Positions 1-12,900 of a DNA stretch of 64,000 bases are shown piece by piece. The notes under the pieces are model-generated. The model was not told the origin of the DNA and ran no database searches. It saw only the letters and a program-made list of their open reading frames with translations. A program made the position numbers and the translations under genes. How positions within the stretch are numbered: the stretch's first letter is position 1; the number at the start of each line of letters is the position of its first letter. The DNA is from Takifugu bimaculatus (taxonomy: Eukaryota; Chordata; Actinopteri; Tetraodontiformes; Tetraodontidae). The stretch covers positions 10,129,586-10,193,585 of the forward strand of contig CP034986.1 of assembly GCA_004026145.2 (NCBI GenBank), read 5' to 3'.

Positions 1-540
1 CATTTACATGTTCAACAGGTTAAGAGTTAAATAAACTCACTGAAATATTTAAAAAAAAATTAATATGATCTTTGGCTGATTTTGTGGATAAATCAAACAA
101 GAGGAAAGAAGCTGCAAGTGACAGAAATGTGACTTTTACTGTGATAAAAAAAAGTCCACATCATTAACATGAAGAGGCAGAGAAAGTCTTTCAAAAAATT
201 GTTGCTATGGAAACAAACTCAAACTGAAAATTAACAAATTTATTTAAATCCTGTACTTTAATCGGAACACATGCAAAAGCTGAGACAACATGGTGTCACG
301 TGGTGTGAGGGGATTTGTGACACTCGAAAAGTATTACAGTCATATCAACATGGCTGCATAGACAAACTAGCAATGTCTTTGTTCCACCAAAACTCTGGAA
401 GCTTCCGGATTCCACTATTAATCATTTTTTTCTGAAACAATTACAAGCAACAAATCAAACTAATATTTCAGATGTCCCACCTTATTACAAATTAACACAT
501 AAAAAGATGACTACTTTAATCGTCTCATCTTCTTCCCCTT
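1..540. other. AT-rich flank without a recognised gene
   Basis: No exon, RNA gene or recognisable element was found here. The sequence is AT-rich with short A runs. It may belong to the 3' flank of rnf150 or to intergenic DNA. Confidence 0.4.
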
Positions 541-799
541 TATCTGGGGCCAGGTCATAGGGGGCAGCAGCCTAAGCAGAGATGTTCAGAATTCCCCCGG
601 ACACTTCCTCCAGCTCTTCGGGGAGTACTCTGAGGTGCTCCCGGGCCAACTGGAAGACATAGTCTCTCCAGCGTCTCCCTCGTGGCCTTGACCACCTCCC
701 TATGGAGGCGTCTAGAACACATGCCCGAGCCACCTCAGCTGACTCTTCTCAACATGAAGAAGCAGCAGCTTTAATCTAAGCTCCGAGTGGGTGAACGAG

Positions 800-1860
800 T
801 TTCCCCATCCTATCTCTAAGGGAGCGCCCAGCTATACTGTACAGGAAACTAATTTTGCCCACTTGTATCTATGATCTTGTCCTTTCGGTCATTAATGAAA
901 GTTCATGAAGATAGGTGATAGCAGGAGCGTAGACTGACTAGCAAATCAAGAGCCTCGTCTTGCAACTAAGCTCTCTTTACCATAAAGGTCCAATATGCTG
1001 ACTGCATAACTGCAGTGGTCGCATTGATCCACCTGTCAATCTCACGCTCCATCTTCTCCTCGCTCGTGAACAGGACCCAATACCGGAACTCCTCCACTTG
1101 AAGTAGGACTTCATCAACAGAGGGGAAACCACCCGTTCCCGGTCGAGAACCATGGCCTCGGGTTTAGAGGTGCTAATTCTCATCCCAGCTGCTTCGCACT
1201 CAGCTGCAAGCTGCCTCGGTACATGCTGGAAGTCCTGGTTTGATGAGGCCAACAGGACATCATCATCTCCAAGAAGCAGAGATGAAATCCTGTGGGTCCC
1301 AAACCAGGGTCCCTCCTGCCCCTGGCTACTCTTAGAAATTCTGTCCATAAAGATTATAAACAGTGGCTGGTGGTAGCTTAGTCTGTTGGGGAACTGGGCT
1401 AAGACGCAGAGGGTACTTGGTTCAAGCCCCATTACAAACAAAAACATGGAACGTATTCTAATAGTAGGGGAAGGTGCCAGAACGCCTTCAGACTCATGGA
1501 GCACCCCCCACAGAATACTCTGAGGGACATGATCAAATGCCTTTTTCAGATGAACAAAAGATATGCTGGTTGGACAAACTCCCCTGAATCCTCAAACACC
1601 CTGTGTATAGAACTGTTACAGTGTTCCACGGCCGGGAAGAAAACCACATTGTTCCTCCAGAATCCATGTTTCTACTATTGGCCGAAATCTCCTCTCCAGT
1701 AGCCCTGGCGTAGACCTTCCCAGGGAGGCTGAGAAGTGTGGTCCTGATAAGGTTGGGTGAGAGTTACTGTACCTGACTGCCACGCAATGTTGCAGAGGCG
1801 TGTCAACCAAGACAGCCCTACAACATCCAGAGACTCGAGGTACCCAGGACGGATCTCATT
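800..1860 (-). mobile_element. decayed LINE (RTE/Rex-like) reverse-transcriptase relic
   Basis: On the minus strand the translation near 1110-1290 reads DDDVLLASSNQDFQHVPRQL and continues with an ECEAAGMRISTSKPEAMVL stretch. This resembles the catalytic (F/Y)xDD region of a LINE family very common in fish. A related minus-strand stretch at 1616-1810 includes EEQCGFLPGRGTL, like the conserved EQxGFxPGxGT motif upstream of it. Frames are broken and a SINE-like unit interrupts the copy at about 1360-1500, so it is inactive. The clade (RTE/Rex3-like) is from memory and the borders are approximate. Confidence 0.6.
1362..1500 (+). mobile_element. tRNA-derived SINE-like unit
   Basis: The stretch starts with a tRNA-like head (TAGCTTAGTCTGTTGGGGAA) and has a pol III B-box-like GGTTCAAGCCC at about 1420-1430. 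It interrupts the LINE relic. A second unit with a similar head and B box lies at about 37,760-37,850. No cloverleaf was worked out, so this is called a SINE rather than a tRNA gene. Confidence 0.5.
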
Positions 1861-3721
1861 TCCCCTGAAGCCTTAATACTTTAATCAAGAGGAGAAAACG
1901 TTATATAATGAAATGAGACAAAAATACAACAACGCCTCACAAATAGTGAAAAGTAAAATTGAGAAAAAAAAATCCAGAGAACTTCCAGAGAACTAGAATA
2001 AAGTGCAACAATGCTTCAGGCAATGAAACAATGGTCCAACACAAGTCCTGATGAGGACACCCACTTATTCTTTGTTGGTTTGTGTCAACTCAGCAGCATC
2101 AAACTACAAGACTGATATAAATAAATCTAAGCAAGTTCCTACCCACCTGTCCCACTGTCTGGAGCCAGACTTAGCTGTCCATCATGGGACATCATAACCA
2201 AGCATGTGCCAGGTAGGAATGAGCTTAAACAATTTTATATGGTGACAACAGCTGATATCCCCAAACTGCTTTATTTCCTGTTGTGGTTGTTCACACCCAC
2301 CAAAAAAATGATGGTTGGCAAAGTTCAACTCAACACAAATTCAATCTTGGAAGAAAAATACATGTACAGAAAGAAGAGCTGGTGAAGTTGTGACATCATC
2401 TACAGAAATGAAGATCCTCACGAGAAGAGTGATGTAACCCAGGTGATGATGGCACTGCTTTGTTCTGGTTCTCATCACATTCTGAAGGTCGAACTGTGAG
2501 TAGTTTTGTTTCAAACTGGTTCAGAGGGATTTTATGTACAGTACATAAAACAATCAGTGGAAAATTTAATGCACCTGACCAATACTAGATCACAGCACTG
2601 ATCACGCAGACTGGGGGGGTGGGGGTTACAAAAATAAATGTCAGTTCTCATTATCAAAATAAGAAAAATTCAGTCTCTTTCAGAAAGATTCTGTGCACTT
2701 TTCTGGAGAATGTCATTTTTGTATTTACAAGCTAAACTGGGGGGAATCTGTCAACGTCCAAATTCCCCACTAATGCTGAATCTCATCCTACACATCCGGA
2801 AACCTCACTTTGATTTGAGAGGAGAGGAGAGATCAGAGTGGACGACTGAGAACAAAAGAACAGAGGTGAGATGCTACCGACAGCTTCCAATAAATAACAC
2901 AGCTATTTGGATTTGATCTGAATTAGTTCCAAGTTAAAGCAACATTACTGGAATTTAATGAAACCAAAATATGACTCAAGCAGTCGGGAGTGACAGTATT
3001 CAGAATTTCCCTCCAGGCAGCCAGGCAAGATGTTCTAAAGCTGAAAATGAAATTAGGAGATTAATTGTCAATTTTACAACTTGAATTAGTCAGAGGCTAA
3101 AAAACTGTCTGAAATTCCATTGGGAAGCAGCAGCCAAACCACATAAAACAGAAAAACAACAGCAAAAATGAGGAGTTGGAGGAGGGAAAAGAGGTGACCA
3201 TGTGGAGTTCAGTCAGTCAGACTGCAGTCAGACTGTCTTCTCAATTCTGCCACCATTAGAGGTTCCCACACTGGAAACCTCCCACCTGTCCTCAAAACGT
3301 ACTGGAACCAGTCAGACCATGAGGGAAAGGAGTCCTCCACGAATCTAGAGCTGAACCATGAAATGAGCTGGTGTCCCATCATGGTTTTATGCTGAGAAAC
3401 CGGCAATCACAATAAGAACTTCTCAAAGGTCAATGGTACTTTCCAGCCCACTGTCCAGCAGCACCAGGACAGTGTTCAGCATGAGTCTGTCTTCTAAAGA
3501 CTCTTTGTCAATTTTTGCTGCTCTCAAAGTTTGTGCTAACCCCGAAATGTGGACAACAGTTCAATGCCATCAGTGACACAAGCACATCACCAAAGGAAAG
3601 CTGAGTCTTCTCTGGCTCCAAGCCTCATTTCAACACACCAGTATACGCAGATGTGACCAGCAAGACCAGGGCCTGGTCCACTCGGTCCCACAGAATTAAC
3701 ACGAGGTCAGTCCAAAGACAG
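1861..3721. other. presumed 3' UTR / 3' flank of rnf150
   Basis: No coding exon was recognised. The stretch lies directly downstream of the rnf150 stop on the minus strand and is AT-rich, so it may hold the long 3' UTR usual for this gene. No polyadenylation site could be assigned with confidence. Confidence 0.35.
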
Positions 3722-6700
3722 TCAGGACTTCTCTCCCAGATGAGATGGCTCCACTGGCCCTTCTTCGTCTGAGAGGCCCGTTTCCACAGTGATAACTAGA
3801 GACGCCACAGAGGCATTGCTTGCCATTGGCTGCAGCTCAGCTGAGGAAAAAACAAAAGAAGGGAGAGTTCTAGTCACATAATTACATTAATAATCTCTCA
3901 GAACTATTTGTCCAATGATAAATTCAATACAGAACATTTTTTCACCTAACCTTAAGTATGTGTTCATTCATAAAGTCATAAAGTTTATACAGTTAATCCA
4001 TTTTACTGCGACTAAAATAACATAACATAGTTGGTCCATTTTCCACCAGAGGACTGAAAACGTATTTTCAGATGCAGAAGAATTCTCAAGGGGCGGGGCT
4101 GTGTGCTGAAGAATGTTGATGGTGGAACACATCCATGAACCTGTCATTTCAGAGCCAGGCTACCAACTGGCTCATTTCATTTAACAACGTGACATGAGTC
4201 CGTTGAAGAACTGTTGACAAGCTGGCGGAGCTAATAGTAGCACATGAGGTAATGGCAAATAAGATTACAAGATTATAAGAATGAGTACCAAAACCCCCTA
4301 GGTTTGATTGCCATATCCCTCTTCCTACATCGTTAGTGTAGATCAATCGTTTGAGCTCTGGTTTAGACTCACCGGCCACTTTATTAGGTACATATTTTCA
4401 ATACTATGTGAACAAAACTAGCTACTCAGCCAATCACATGACCGCAAATCAATACATGTAGATGCTGTCGACAACTTGCTGAAGTTTAAAGCAACACCAG
4501 ATCTGAGAAGAAACAGGATTTAAGTGACTTTAAATGTGTTCTGGTTGTTGGCGTCACATGGGCTGGTCAGAGTATTTCAGAAACTGAAATATACAACATT
4601 TTCTTGGCACACCTTAGAATCAGTTGAGCATTGATTAAACACTGTAGCCTACATGAATAGTGTTGCTGCCTATGACCATTCCTTTATGACCACAGTGGAC
4701 CATCTTCTGATGGCTACTTCTAGCAGAATAATGCACCACATCAGAAAGCTCAGATAATCTCAAAATGGCTTCTGGAACGTGGCCTCAACTAGTAACCAGA
4801 TCTCAATCCAGGAGACCTCCTTTGGGATGTGGTGGAATGAGATATTCACATTGTAGATGTAAAGCTGGCAAATCTGCAGCAACTGCATGATGCTCTCATA
4901 TCTACATGAACCAAAATCTCAAGAGGAATTAATATTTCTGCTGACAAATTAAGGCACTTCTTAAGGCAAACGGGGGGCCCAATCTTATACTGGCAAAGTG
5001 TATCTACTAAAGTGGCCGGTAAGTGTATATGGGAATAGGACTGGAGGTCTTGGTGGAAAAGGGGCTATTGATGGATTGGTGTGAGACCTGTGTGAGTGTC
5101 TGAGGTTGCCATCACTGGACTGTCCCTCAAAGTATCAGGGTCCTGGTAGTCCTGTGGTAGTCCCACCCGTCGCACACCCGGGTCCAGAACTACTGAGGAG
5201 CTGCCCTTCACTCAGTGTGCCGTCACTGGATGCTCCGGAAACCACAGCTTCCAGGGCCAATGCTCCGACTCCGCCTACACCTCCCAGAGCCAAGTCGTAG
5301 TCCAATGGCAGGTTGTCCAGGCAATCTGTGTTCAGCTGTAAGTACAGTTGCATTCACTTTTAATTCAAAAGATCAAAAGTTATATTAGACAGAGAAAACT
5401 ACCTTGGATTAGGGGTTAGGGTTAGTTGATATCTGTAACTACTACAGTGGTTTTCTGCTAACACTTGAGATGTGTTCCATCCAGGAGTTGGAAAGTTACC
5501 ATTAACAAAACACAAAAGGTCTGATCTGTTTCTTAATATTACCCGTTTAATTGGGTTTGTTTTTCACATTATACAATTGTTATTTCCTCGGAGATACCAG
5601 AATATATACGTCAACGCCCTTGTTTTTTGCACTGTGGAGCTGAATGTTGCTCCTTGTAATGAGAGGGTTAGGGAGTTAGGGTTAGGGTGTTAGAGTTAGG
5701 GAGTTAGGGTTAGGGAGTTAGGGTTAGGGAGTTAGGGTTAGGGAGTTAGGGTTAGGGTGTTGGGGGGTTAGGGTGTTGGGGGGTTAGGGTGTTGGGGGTT
5801 AGGGTGTTGGGGTTAGGGAGTTAGGGTGTTGGGGGTTAGGGAGTTAGGGTGTTAGGGTGTTAGGGTTAGGGTGTTGGGGTTAGGGTGTTGGGGTTAGGGG
5901 GTTAGGGGGTTAGAGTTAGGGTGTTAGAGTTAGGGTGTTAGGGAGTTAGGGAGTTAGAGTTAGGGTGTTGGGGTTAGGGAGTTAGGGAGTTAGAGTTAGG
6001 GTGTTAGGGAGTTAGGGTGTTAGGGAGTTAGGGTGTTAGGGTTAGGGAGTTAGGGTTAGGGAGTTAGGGTTAGGGAGACAGAGAGAGATAGGGTTAGGGT
6101 GAGGGTTAGGGTGAGAGTTAGGGTGAGAGTTAGGGTGAGAGTTAGGGTGAGAGTTAGGGTGAGAGTGTGGGTTAGGGTCAGGGGGTTAGGGTCAGGGTCA
6201 GGGTTAGGGAGACAGAGAGAAATAGTGTTAGGGTGAGTGTTAGGGGGTTAGGGTGAGAGTGTGGGTTAGGGTCAGGGGGTTAGGGTCAGGGTTAGGGAGA
6301 CAGAGAGAAATAGTGTTAGGGTGAGTGTTAGGGGGTTAGGGTGAGAGTGTGGGTTAGGGTCAGGGGGTTAGGGTCAGGGTTAGGGAGACAGAGAGAAATA
6401 GTGTTAGGGTGAGGGTTAGGGGGTTAGGGTGAGAGTGTGGGTTAGGGTCAGGGTTAGGGAGACAGAGAGAAATAGTGTTAGGGTGAGTGTTAGGGTGAGT
6501 GTTAGGGTGAGTGTTGGGGGGTTAGGGTTAGGGAGACAGAGATCATTCAAAGCTCTTCTGCATGCAGTTGAATCCCAGTGTCAATCACCTTCAACTAAAG
6601 TTGCAGTTCACAGTTTCAACACATACTGTCAGAGCATCCCTAAAAGTGAAAACTAGAAGGCGTCTGACTACACCCACAAATGAAAATAGAATTGAGTCAT

Positions 6701-9700
6701 TTAATGAACACAACTTGTTTAACAATGACCTGATTCCCTCGGTGAGAAAAACAAAAAGGTCAATGAAATCCGATACTGTGATTCATAAACAAATCCATTT
6801 TTCTGGACGGTATACAACATCTTTTGGACCAAATTCTGTGGAGGAATTAACTGAAATAGACGGAGAAATTGGACACGGACAGACCAACATTGACCACTTA
6901 AATTAAAATGGCTGAATTCCTCTTTATTTTGGAACATGCATGCCAGAGAGTTTTTTGTGCACGTGCACATATAAATGACATAACTCCTACTCATAAAACA
7001 CTACAGGGGGAGTGTTTGAATGTAATTAATCTGTTTACAGCAAAACATCATTAGCCACCACAGTGGCCACACCCATTGCTATACAAAGTTATTTTCCTCA
7101 CTTTTCATCACAAATTTCAGAAAAAATAATTCCCCTTAAATATAAAGGTGATCAGACACAATCACTAGGAGGAACACATTCAAATAGGTGTAGAAAAATG
7201 CCAGAATCGATCACTTCTATCAAAAGGCACTCCTTTTTTGTTTTACACCAGGGTTAGGGTTACTAAACTAACCCTAACCGTATTAGTGGTATTAGTCTGC
7301 CAATCTGTCTACTCAAAAAACCCTCACCCTTCTTTCAGCTTTAAAGGGGTCGCTGCTGAGGGTTAGTGTCCCGCCCGTGTACAGACGCAAGGACCTGTTG
7401 CTCTCCATTGTGTCAAACTTGGTATATGAAGGATTATGCTGAAGGCATGAACTAACACGTCATCAAGTCATGGTGAATGATGCACCGGCACACGGACACC
7501 ATAGCAGCTAGTTTCACTAGTTCCCCAGGATGTATTAAAGCAGAAATTATTTTGATGGGATCAACTCTACCAGTCTGGTACATATCAGAGTAAGTCTAAA
7601 TTACCAAGTTATTTCATTTGCCATGTTGAGTTCCTTGGTTTAATAAGAACTACTTCATTAACTGAGGTTTCCTTTTTTGTTTTGAAAAGAAATCTGTAAT
7701 ATTTAACATAAAAGCAGAAAAAAAACAGACTGACCGCAATGCCTAGAGCTTTGAGAATGTTCATCTTGCACATGGGACATGTGCGATGATCCAGCAGCCA
7801 CGGATCCACACAGCTCTTATGAAATAAATGTCTGCAAAGGAATAAAACAAATAAAAGTAATGAGAATCACCACATTATGGCTGTTGATCTTGTTTTAACA
7901 TTTTGAAAACACTAAAGACAAATGCAAAAGGTAAAGTCCACTTTTATTAGGCGTGGTTTCAGTCAGAGCAGAGTTCTCCACGTTCCCTGCACGTCTGTGC
8001 ATGTGAAAGTGTTTCCATCCACAGACGTGGAAGTGGACCGAGCCTGTGTGACATCTTTACCTGCAGGGCAGAATGCGAACTACATCATTGGCCTTGTAGC
8101 CCTCGATGCAGACAGCGCAGTTATCAAAGTCAGTTTCCGTTTCCTGGTCACCCTTCCTGATGGTACGAACTTGTAACTTACTGATGGCCTTCTTTGCAGC
8201 ATCGCCAAGACGGCGCTGTGGAACAGACAAAGACTCAAACAAAAGGGTCTCGGTAGATGACGGTCTTGGTTCCAAGCATGGCTGCAGACCTTTTCCCACT
8301 AGCATTTACTGTCTGACTTGGTGTACGGTATTTTCATAAGAAATGTGAGATGATTGGTAATAATCTATGTGGTGAAAAGTCTTCCATTCAATTTCAACTT
8401 TCTCCAAATCAAACTCCTGAACTTCTGGTGTTGGGTCCTCTTAGTGGCAACGGAACAGATTCCAGAAATTTTACTATGAAATCTACGATTGTGGGTTTTG
8501 ACACGCACACATACAGATGTAGAATAAGCACCTTGCTACTGAAACCCTCACAACAAAGTTGGAGGCTGTGTACATACCTGATTTCTGTCTCGAGCATTAG
8601 CATATCGGAATCTCTGAATGTAGTAGAAGACAAGCCAGGCAAGAGAAATGATCATCAGGACGATGAAGGAGATGGACACAAACACCACCGAAGTCCTGCT
8701 GACATACTTCTGCAGGTTCCGTGTCCCAATGGTAATAATCATGGTTATTGTCACATTGTGCTCCAGCAGTGATGTCAGCTCGCGACCTTTGGGCTCCGGG
8801 ATCATGATGGCGACTACCTCCCCTGTCCCTGCAGAGCGAAGAGGAGGAGGTTAATGTGTAGCTGGCGACTCAACAACATATTTAGGTTTCACCAGTCAAC
8901 ATTTCAGTTGGTTCAGGAGTTATTCAACATGATATTCCTGTCTGTGTTCTTCCATAAATGCAAGTCCCCCTCCTCACTGTTCACACAACAGCAAAAACTG
9001 CTGTTTAGAGCTAAATATTTTTTTCATGATGTTAGGCATAAAGCTGTAAAATGAAGAAACACAAGAAGAGGTGGGTTAACATCAGGTTAACTATCACTGG
9101 CCTGATCAGTGAAGGTGGCCAGTTAGCTTACAGGTGGAACAGCTGGTCTTCTGGTGCAGTCAGAGCCACCTGGAGCTGGGTTAGGGTTAGGCTCTAAGAA
9201 TGTGGAGATGATGGTGGACATAAGGAGAACCCCCACTCTCTTGCTATTCTCAACAACACTGTGCCAACCATGGACCCTTTCCAGTTTCTGGGTTCCACAA
9301 TCTCTCAGGGAAGAGCGTGCATGTATGTATGCATGCACACACGCACACACACCTTCCCTCAGAGGAGACACAGAGCACCATTCATCAGATCAGCAGCACA
9401 CAGCAGGGCAAGCAGAAGAGTTAACCCACATCATCTCAGATCTGCACATCGGTTTTTAGCCACTGCTGCGCCACTCTTATGAAAAAATTAGGACAGACTT
9501 AAATTTATAAAAAACATTTGATGATTGACCTGCAAATGCTGCCATTTCACACATGGTAAATAATCACAAACAGTCATGCTGCTTTTTGGTATTCTTTACA
9601 TGTTTACGGGTTTTATTGCAGAGTAATGTTGGACTGAGGCCAGATTACCCTAACCCTTACATCAGGGGTGCCCAGATCCAGTCCTCAAGGTGTGAATCTG

Positions 9701-10397
9701 GATTCCTGTAATACCAGGTAGACAACCCTTTCACCTGAGACCCCGCTATCCTGCAGGAAGGCTTTTATTCCTGGTAGAAAAGAAACCATCGGGTTAACCC
9801 TAACCCTATGGCCATCAGGACTGGATATGAACCCCCGCCAGACATTCGAAATTTACTTTATGTCCTAAAAATTTCCAACTTGAATGAAAGACACTTTAAA
9901 TTGAATTCAAATATTGTAATGACGAGCACATGGGATTACCTTGATGAGGCATCGTGATGGTCTCGTTGGAGTTGGGCAAGGCAACGTTGAAGATGACCAC
10001 CGCAGACGCGTTCTGAGCCGCAGCGTGGCGGATCTTGTCCTTGTACGTGCAGTTTCCCCGGGCTATCAGTGCGACCCAGGCGCCGGCCTGTGCAGGCACC
10101 GCGAACCGGGTGTTGGGGTCACAGGCCTGGCGATCATGTGGGGAGGCGGGCAGCACGACCAAGCCTTTAGCGTCCCGCTTTGGCGAGTGTTCCCCGTAGC
10201 GGCCGCACTCCGTTTTTTCCGTGTGGGGCTCCGAGTTGGCCGGGTCCAAGGTAGGAAATGTTGACGAAGGCAGTGTACCACTCCTCCCGCTCGGCCACGG
10301 TGAAGTCCAAGCACAGCAGATGGACGAAGCAGAAGGAGAGCAGCCAGGTAGAGAGGGCCAGACTGCGGCAGGCCGCGACAATAGAGCCAGGGGCCAT
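3722..10397 (-). CDS. rnf150: RING finger protein 150 (PA-TM-RING E3 ubiquitin ligase)
   Basis: Six coding exons with matching phases: 10397-9940, 8828-8578, 8215-8061, 7831-7735, 5335-5088 and 3840-3722. The product is a Goliath-type membrane E3 ubiquitin ligase. The start near 10397 is followed by a hydrophobic signal peptide (STWLLSFCFVHLLCLDF). Exon 1 codes a PA domain, including TEKTECGRYGEHSP and GNCTYKDKIR. Exon 2 codes the membrane span (VFVSISFIVLMIISLAWLVF). Exons 3-4 code a RING-H2 domain (CAVC, then CRHLFHKSCVDPWL and CPMC). The C-terminus ends in GLSDEEGPVEPSHLGEKS. About 441 residues are expected; human is 438. The reading frame jumps by one base in exon 1 (about 10,229-10,250) and in exon 5 (about 5,200-5,235), each like one extra base. 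Splice sites and the protein on either side are intact, so sequencing error is as likely as gene loss. Another in-frame ATG lies eight codons upstream. Confidence 0.93.
4366..5026. mobile_element. internally deleted Tc1-like element
   Basis: The left end ACTCACCGGCCACTTTATTA (from about 4368) and the right end AAAGTGGCCGGTAAGTGT (to about 5026) form imperfect terminal inverted repeats next to TA dinucleotides. The interior keeps pieces recalled from a widespread fish Tc1-like family (for example CCAGATCTCAATCCAG and TTTGGGATGTGGTGGAA), but the element is only about 660 bases, so most of the transposase is gone. It lies in an rnf150 intron. Confidence 0.65.
5388..5409 (+). mobile_element. terminal scrap of a Penelope-like element
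   Basis: GACAGAGAAAACTACCTTGG is identical to the terminus of the Penelope-like relic at 55,208-55,964. Only the tip remains, joined directly to TTAGGG-like sequence in an rnf150 intron. Confidence 0.45.
5660..6545 (+). repeat. degenerate TTAGGG-like tandem repeat
   Basis: About 0.9 kb of variants of GGGTTAGGGAGTTAGGGTGTT, changing after about 6,080 to longer units containing GGGAGACAGAGAGA and GTGAGAGTGTGGGTTAGGG. It is in an rnf150 intron. The units are variant, not perfect vertebrate telomere repeats, so this is a minisatellite-like array rather than a chromosome end. Confidence 0.9.
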
Positions 10398-10420
10398 AGT
10401 GTTCCTCAACCGATGAGACA
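9960..10420 (-). promoter_or_regulatory. GC-rich start region of rnf150
   Basis: Exon 1 and its surroundings are markedly richer in GC and CpG than the AT-rich neighbourhood, as at many vertebrate CpG-island promoters. No TATA box or start site can be fixed from the sequence alone. Confidence 0.35.
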
Positions 10421-10421
10421 A

Positions 10422-12050
10422 AGCCTCTGTTCTGGGAACATCTACTCAGCCATGCTGCCAGAGAACCGGTGAGCAGCCCGATGCAGTTGTTTTTTATTCC
10501 CTCTAAATGAAACGATCACCTCGGTTTTGTGTTTTCAGTCGCTGCGCACCGTCACCGGATACGGAAAAGCGAACATACATTTGGAATCTCCATTTACCGC
10601 CCACGCGGAGAAGATCCAGAGCTGCTGGGAGGACCTGGTCGTTGATGCGCAGTCAGAAAATTCTGACCGAAGCGGGTCCGTCTTTGACGGTTACCCGACA
10701 GCAGGAGGCACAGACGTTGGATTGTTTTGACTGGGCCCCGGCGGAAACACGTCAGAAGTACCTTATGCCAAACTTCCGACTGAACCCACCGCTTATATAA
10801 ATTTTATTTTGAAAGGGAAATATGCTATTTCCGCCATGGATGTGTGGAAGTGTGTACGAGCTGTGGTGGTTTAATGTACAAAAGGTTATCACGTGGAAAG
10901 TTAAAATAGAAATGTCCACAGCCATTAATAAACATCACGTCGTGACCTGGCAAAGGGCCCCATTGATGACTTGGTGACCGAAAATAGTCAAGGAGGTCGA
11001 TATTTCAGTCAGCCAACTTTCATCAGGTATCTGTTGAGGCAACAAAACTAAACTAAAAAACAGTGAAACTCTTATTGAAATCAGGCAATAAGAATTAAAC
11101 ACGCAATCACTTTTACTGTGCAAACATATTCATCAGTTTTTATGCTGTAGAATTAAAAGTGTAAAACAAAGTTTACTTTGAAAGTGTGTACACAAGATAA
11201 AATTCAATTCTAAATCAAATTGATGATCCAATCCCAGAGGACATGTCTGAGGACCTGAAAATACTCAATGCAAACTCCTTGCTGCTCCCAACTGGGGTTG
11301 GCCCACAGGTGGTCAGGGAGGGTGTTCCACAGCGTCGGTGCAGTATAAAGGTTTAATGAATCAATCAGTCGATCTATGTGTCTGTCTGTCCTTTCATCCA
11401 TCCATCTGTCTGTCTATCTGCTTGTCTGTCTTTCTGTCTGACCTGTCCGTCACATTTTGTTCAGCTAAATTTTAGCTAACTTTGTCCTAATTCCAAATGT
11501 AGGCACGGACCATCACACAAACATGTTAAAGAGGAAATAAATTGACTGTAAGCCTCGTCGCTTCCCATGGCAGCTCCTTGGAGTAGACGTTCCAGCTGGA
11601 TCTGGCACTCTAACTGGCAACCTCTATGCTGCTGCACAGTGTTTTGAATGTTATTGCAGTACAAACCTACATAAAACCCCTTCGATTCTGGAAGCTTTCA
11701 GTGTTTGTTCAACTGTATTCGATATTGATACTTTTACAATTACTAATTTCCTGGAGTTTTAAAAAACCAAAACCTCTTAACTTTTTAAAAATTTTGATGT
11801 AGCTTTTATGATTTCTTGTATTTAAAGTAGTATGTTGTATGTTGTAGTAAGTTGAGTATGTTTTTAGAACATATTGCGGCGCCTTTGGGGCTGGGGCGCA
11901 AGGAGTTGTGGGTGTTCTGTTGGTCTTTTAATTACAGGTCATGGATGTATATGTTAATAAGATGATGTGTAGCTGTGATAGTGTGTTAATTGATTATGAT
12001 TATGATTAAATTGTGTTGTGTTTTATGAAGATGACAAAAATGTTGACACC
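10422..12050. other. intergenic stretch between inpp4b and rnf150
   Basis: No exon was recognised. The last exon of inpp4b would be expected between here and 15,404 but was not found. Short ORFs at 10,935-11,664 match nothing known and have no convincing splice sites. Confidence 0.4.
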
Positions 12051-12054
12051 GGGA

Positions 12055-12760
12055 GTGAAAGGGTTAGGGTTAGTACTGGGAGAGAGGGTTAGGGTGAGTG
12101 TTGGGGTTCAGGGTTTGGAATGAAACTTTTTTTGGACTGGCCTACTGATCGGAATGATAGGGGAATGCGGGGGTTGAGGGCATCCCCGGGGGGCCGGGGC
12201 TCGAGACCAGTGCCGGCCAAAATAGGGGAGAGAGCAGAATCCGCTAGTCCGCGAAGACTTTGGTAATTTGGTGAGTAGGGTTAGGGTTAGGAAGGAGTTA
12301 GGGTTAGGGGTGGGAGAAGGGTTAAGGTTAGGGTTGGAGGAACCAGTAGGGTTGGGAAAAGGTTTAGGGTTAGGGGTGAGAAAGGGTTAGGGTTAGGTGG
12401 GAGTTAGGGTTAGGGGTGGAAGGAGGGTTAGGGTTAGGGTTGGAGGAACCAGTAGGGTTGGAAAAAGGTTTAGGGGTGAGAAAGGGTTAGGGTTAGGAGT
12501 GGATTTAAGGCTGAGGTTAGGGTTGGGAGTGGAGTTAAGGTTTGGGTTAGGGTTAGGAGGGAGTTTGGGTTAGGGGTGGGAGAAGGGTTAGGGTTGGAGG
12601 AAGCAGTAGGTTTAGGGTTAGGAGTGGAGTTAGGTTTAGGGGTGGGAAAGGGTTAGGGTTGGTAGACGCACTAGGATTGGAAGAAGGGTTAGAATCAGGA
12701 ATGGATTTAGGGTTAGGGTTAGTGAAAGAGGTAGGGTTTGGGTTAAGATTAGGAGGGGAG
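12055..12760 (+). repeat. degenerate TTAGGG-like repeat with GGAGGAACCAGTAGG units
   Basis: Blocks of GGGTTAGGGTTAG alternate with spacers such as GGAGGAACCAGTAGGGTTGG and GGGGTGAGAAAGGG. The array lies directly beside the SGNH-like relic. Confidence 0.85.
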
Positions 12761-12900
12761 TGGAGTTATGATTAGAGTTAGGAATAAAGATTGGATTGTG
12801 GAACGTGGTTGGGGTGAAGAGGGTCAAGAGGTTCAGGATGTTTGAGGGGGACTCCCAGTCCAGATCTATACTTGGAATTGGTTTTGCTTTAGGGGCTGTG

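Noticed and set aside
1400..1435. tRNA gene
   Set aside because: Only A/B-box-like parts with a SINE body downstream. The second similar unit at 37.7 kb supports a SINE.
5660..6545. Chromosome end or true telomere
   Set aside because: The units are degenerate and coding genes continue on both sides.
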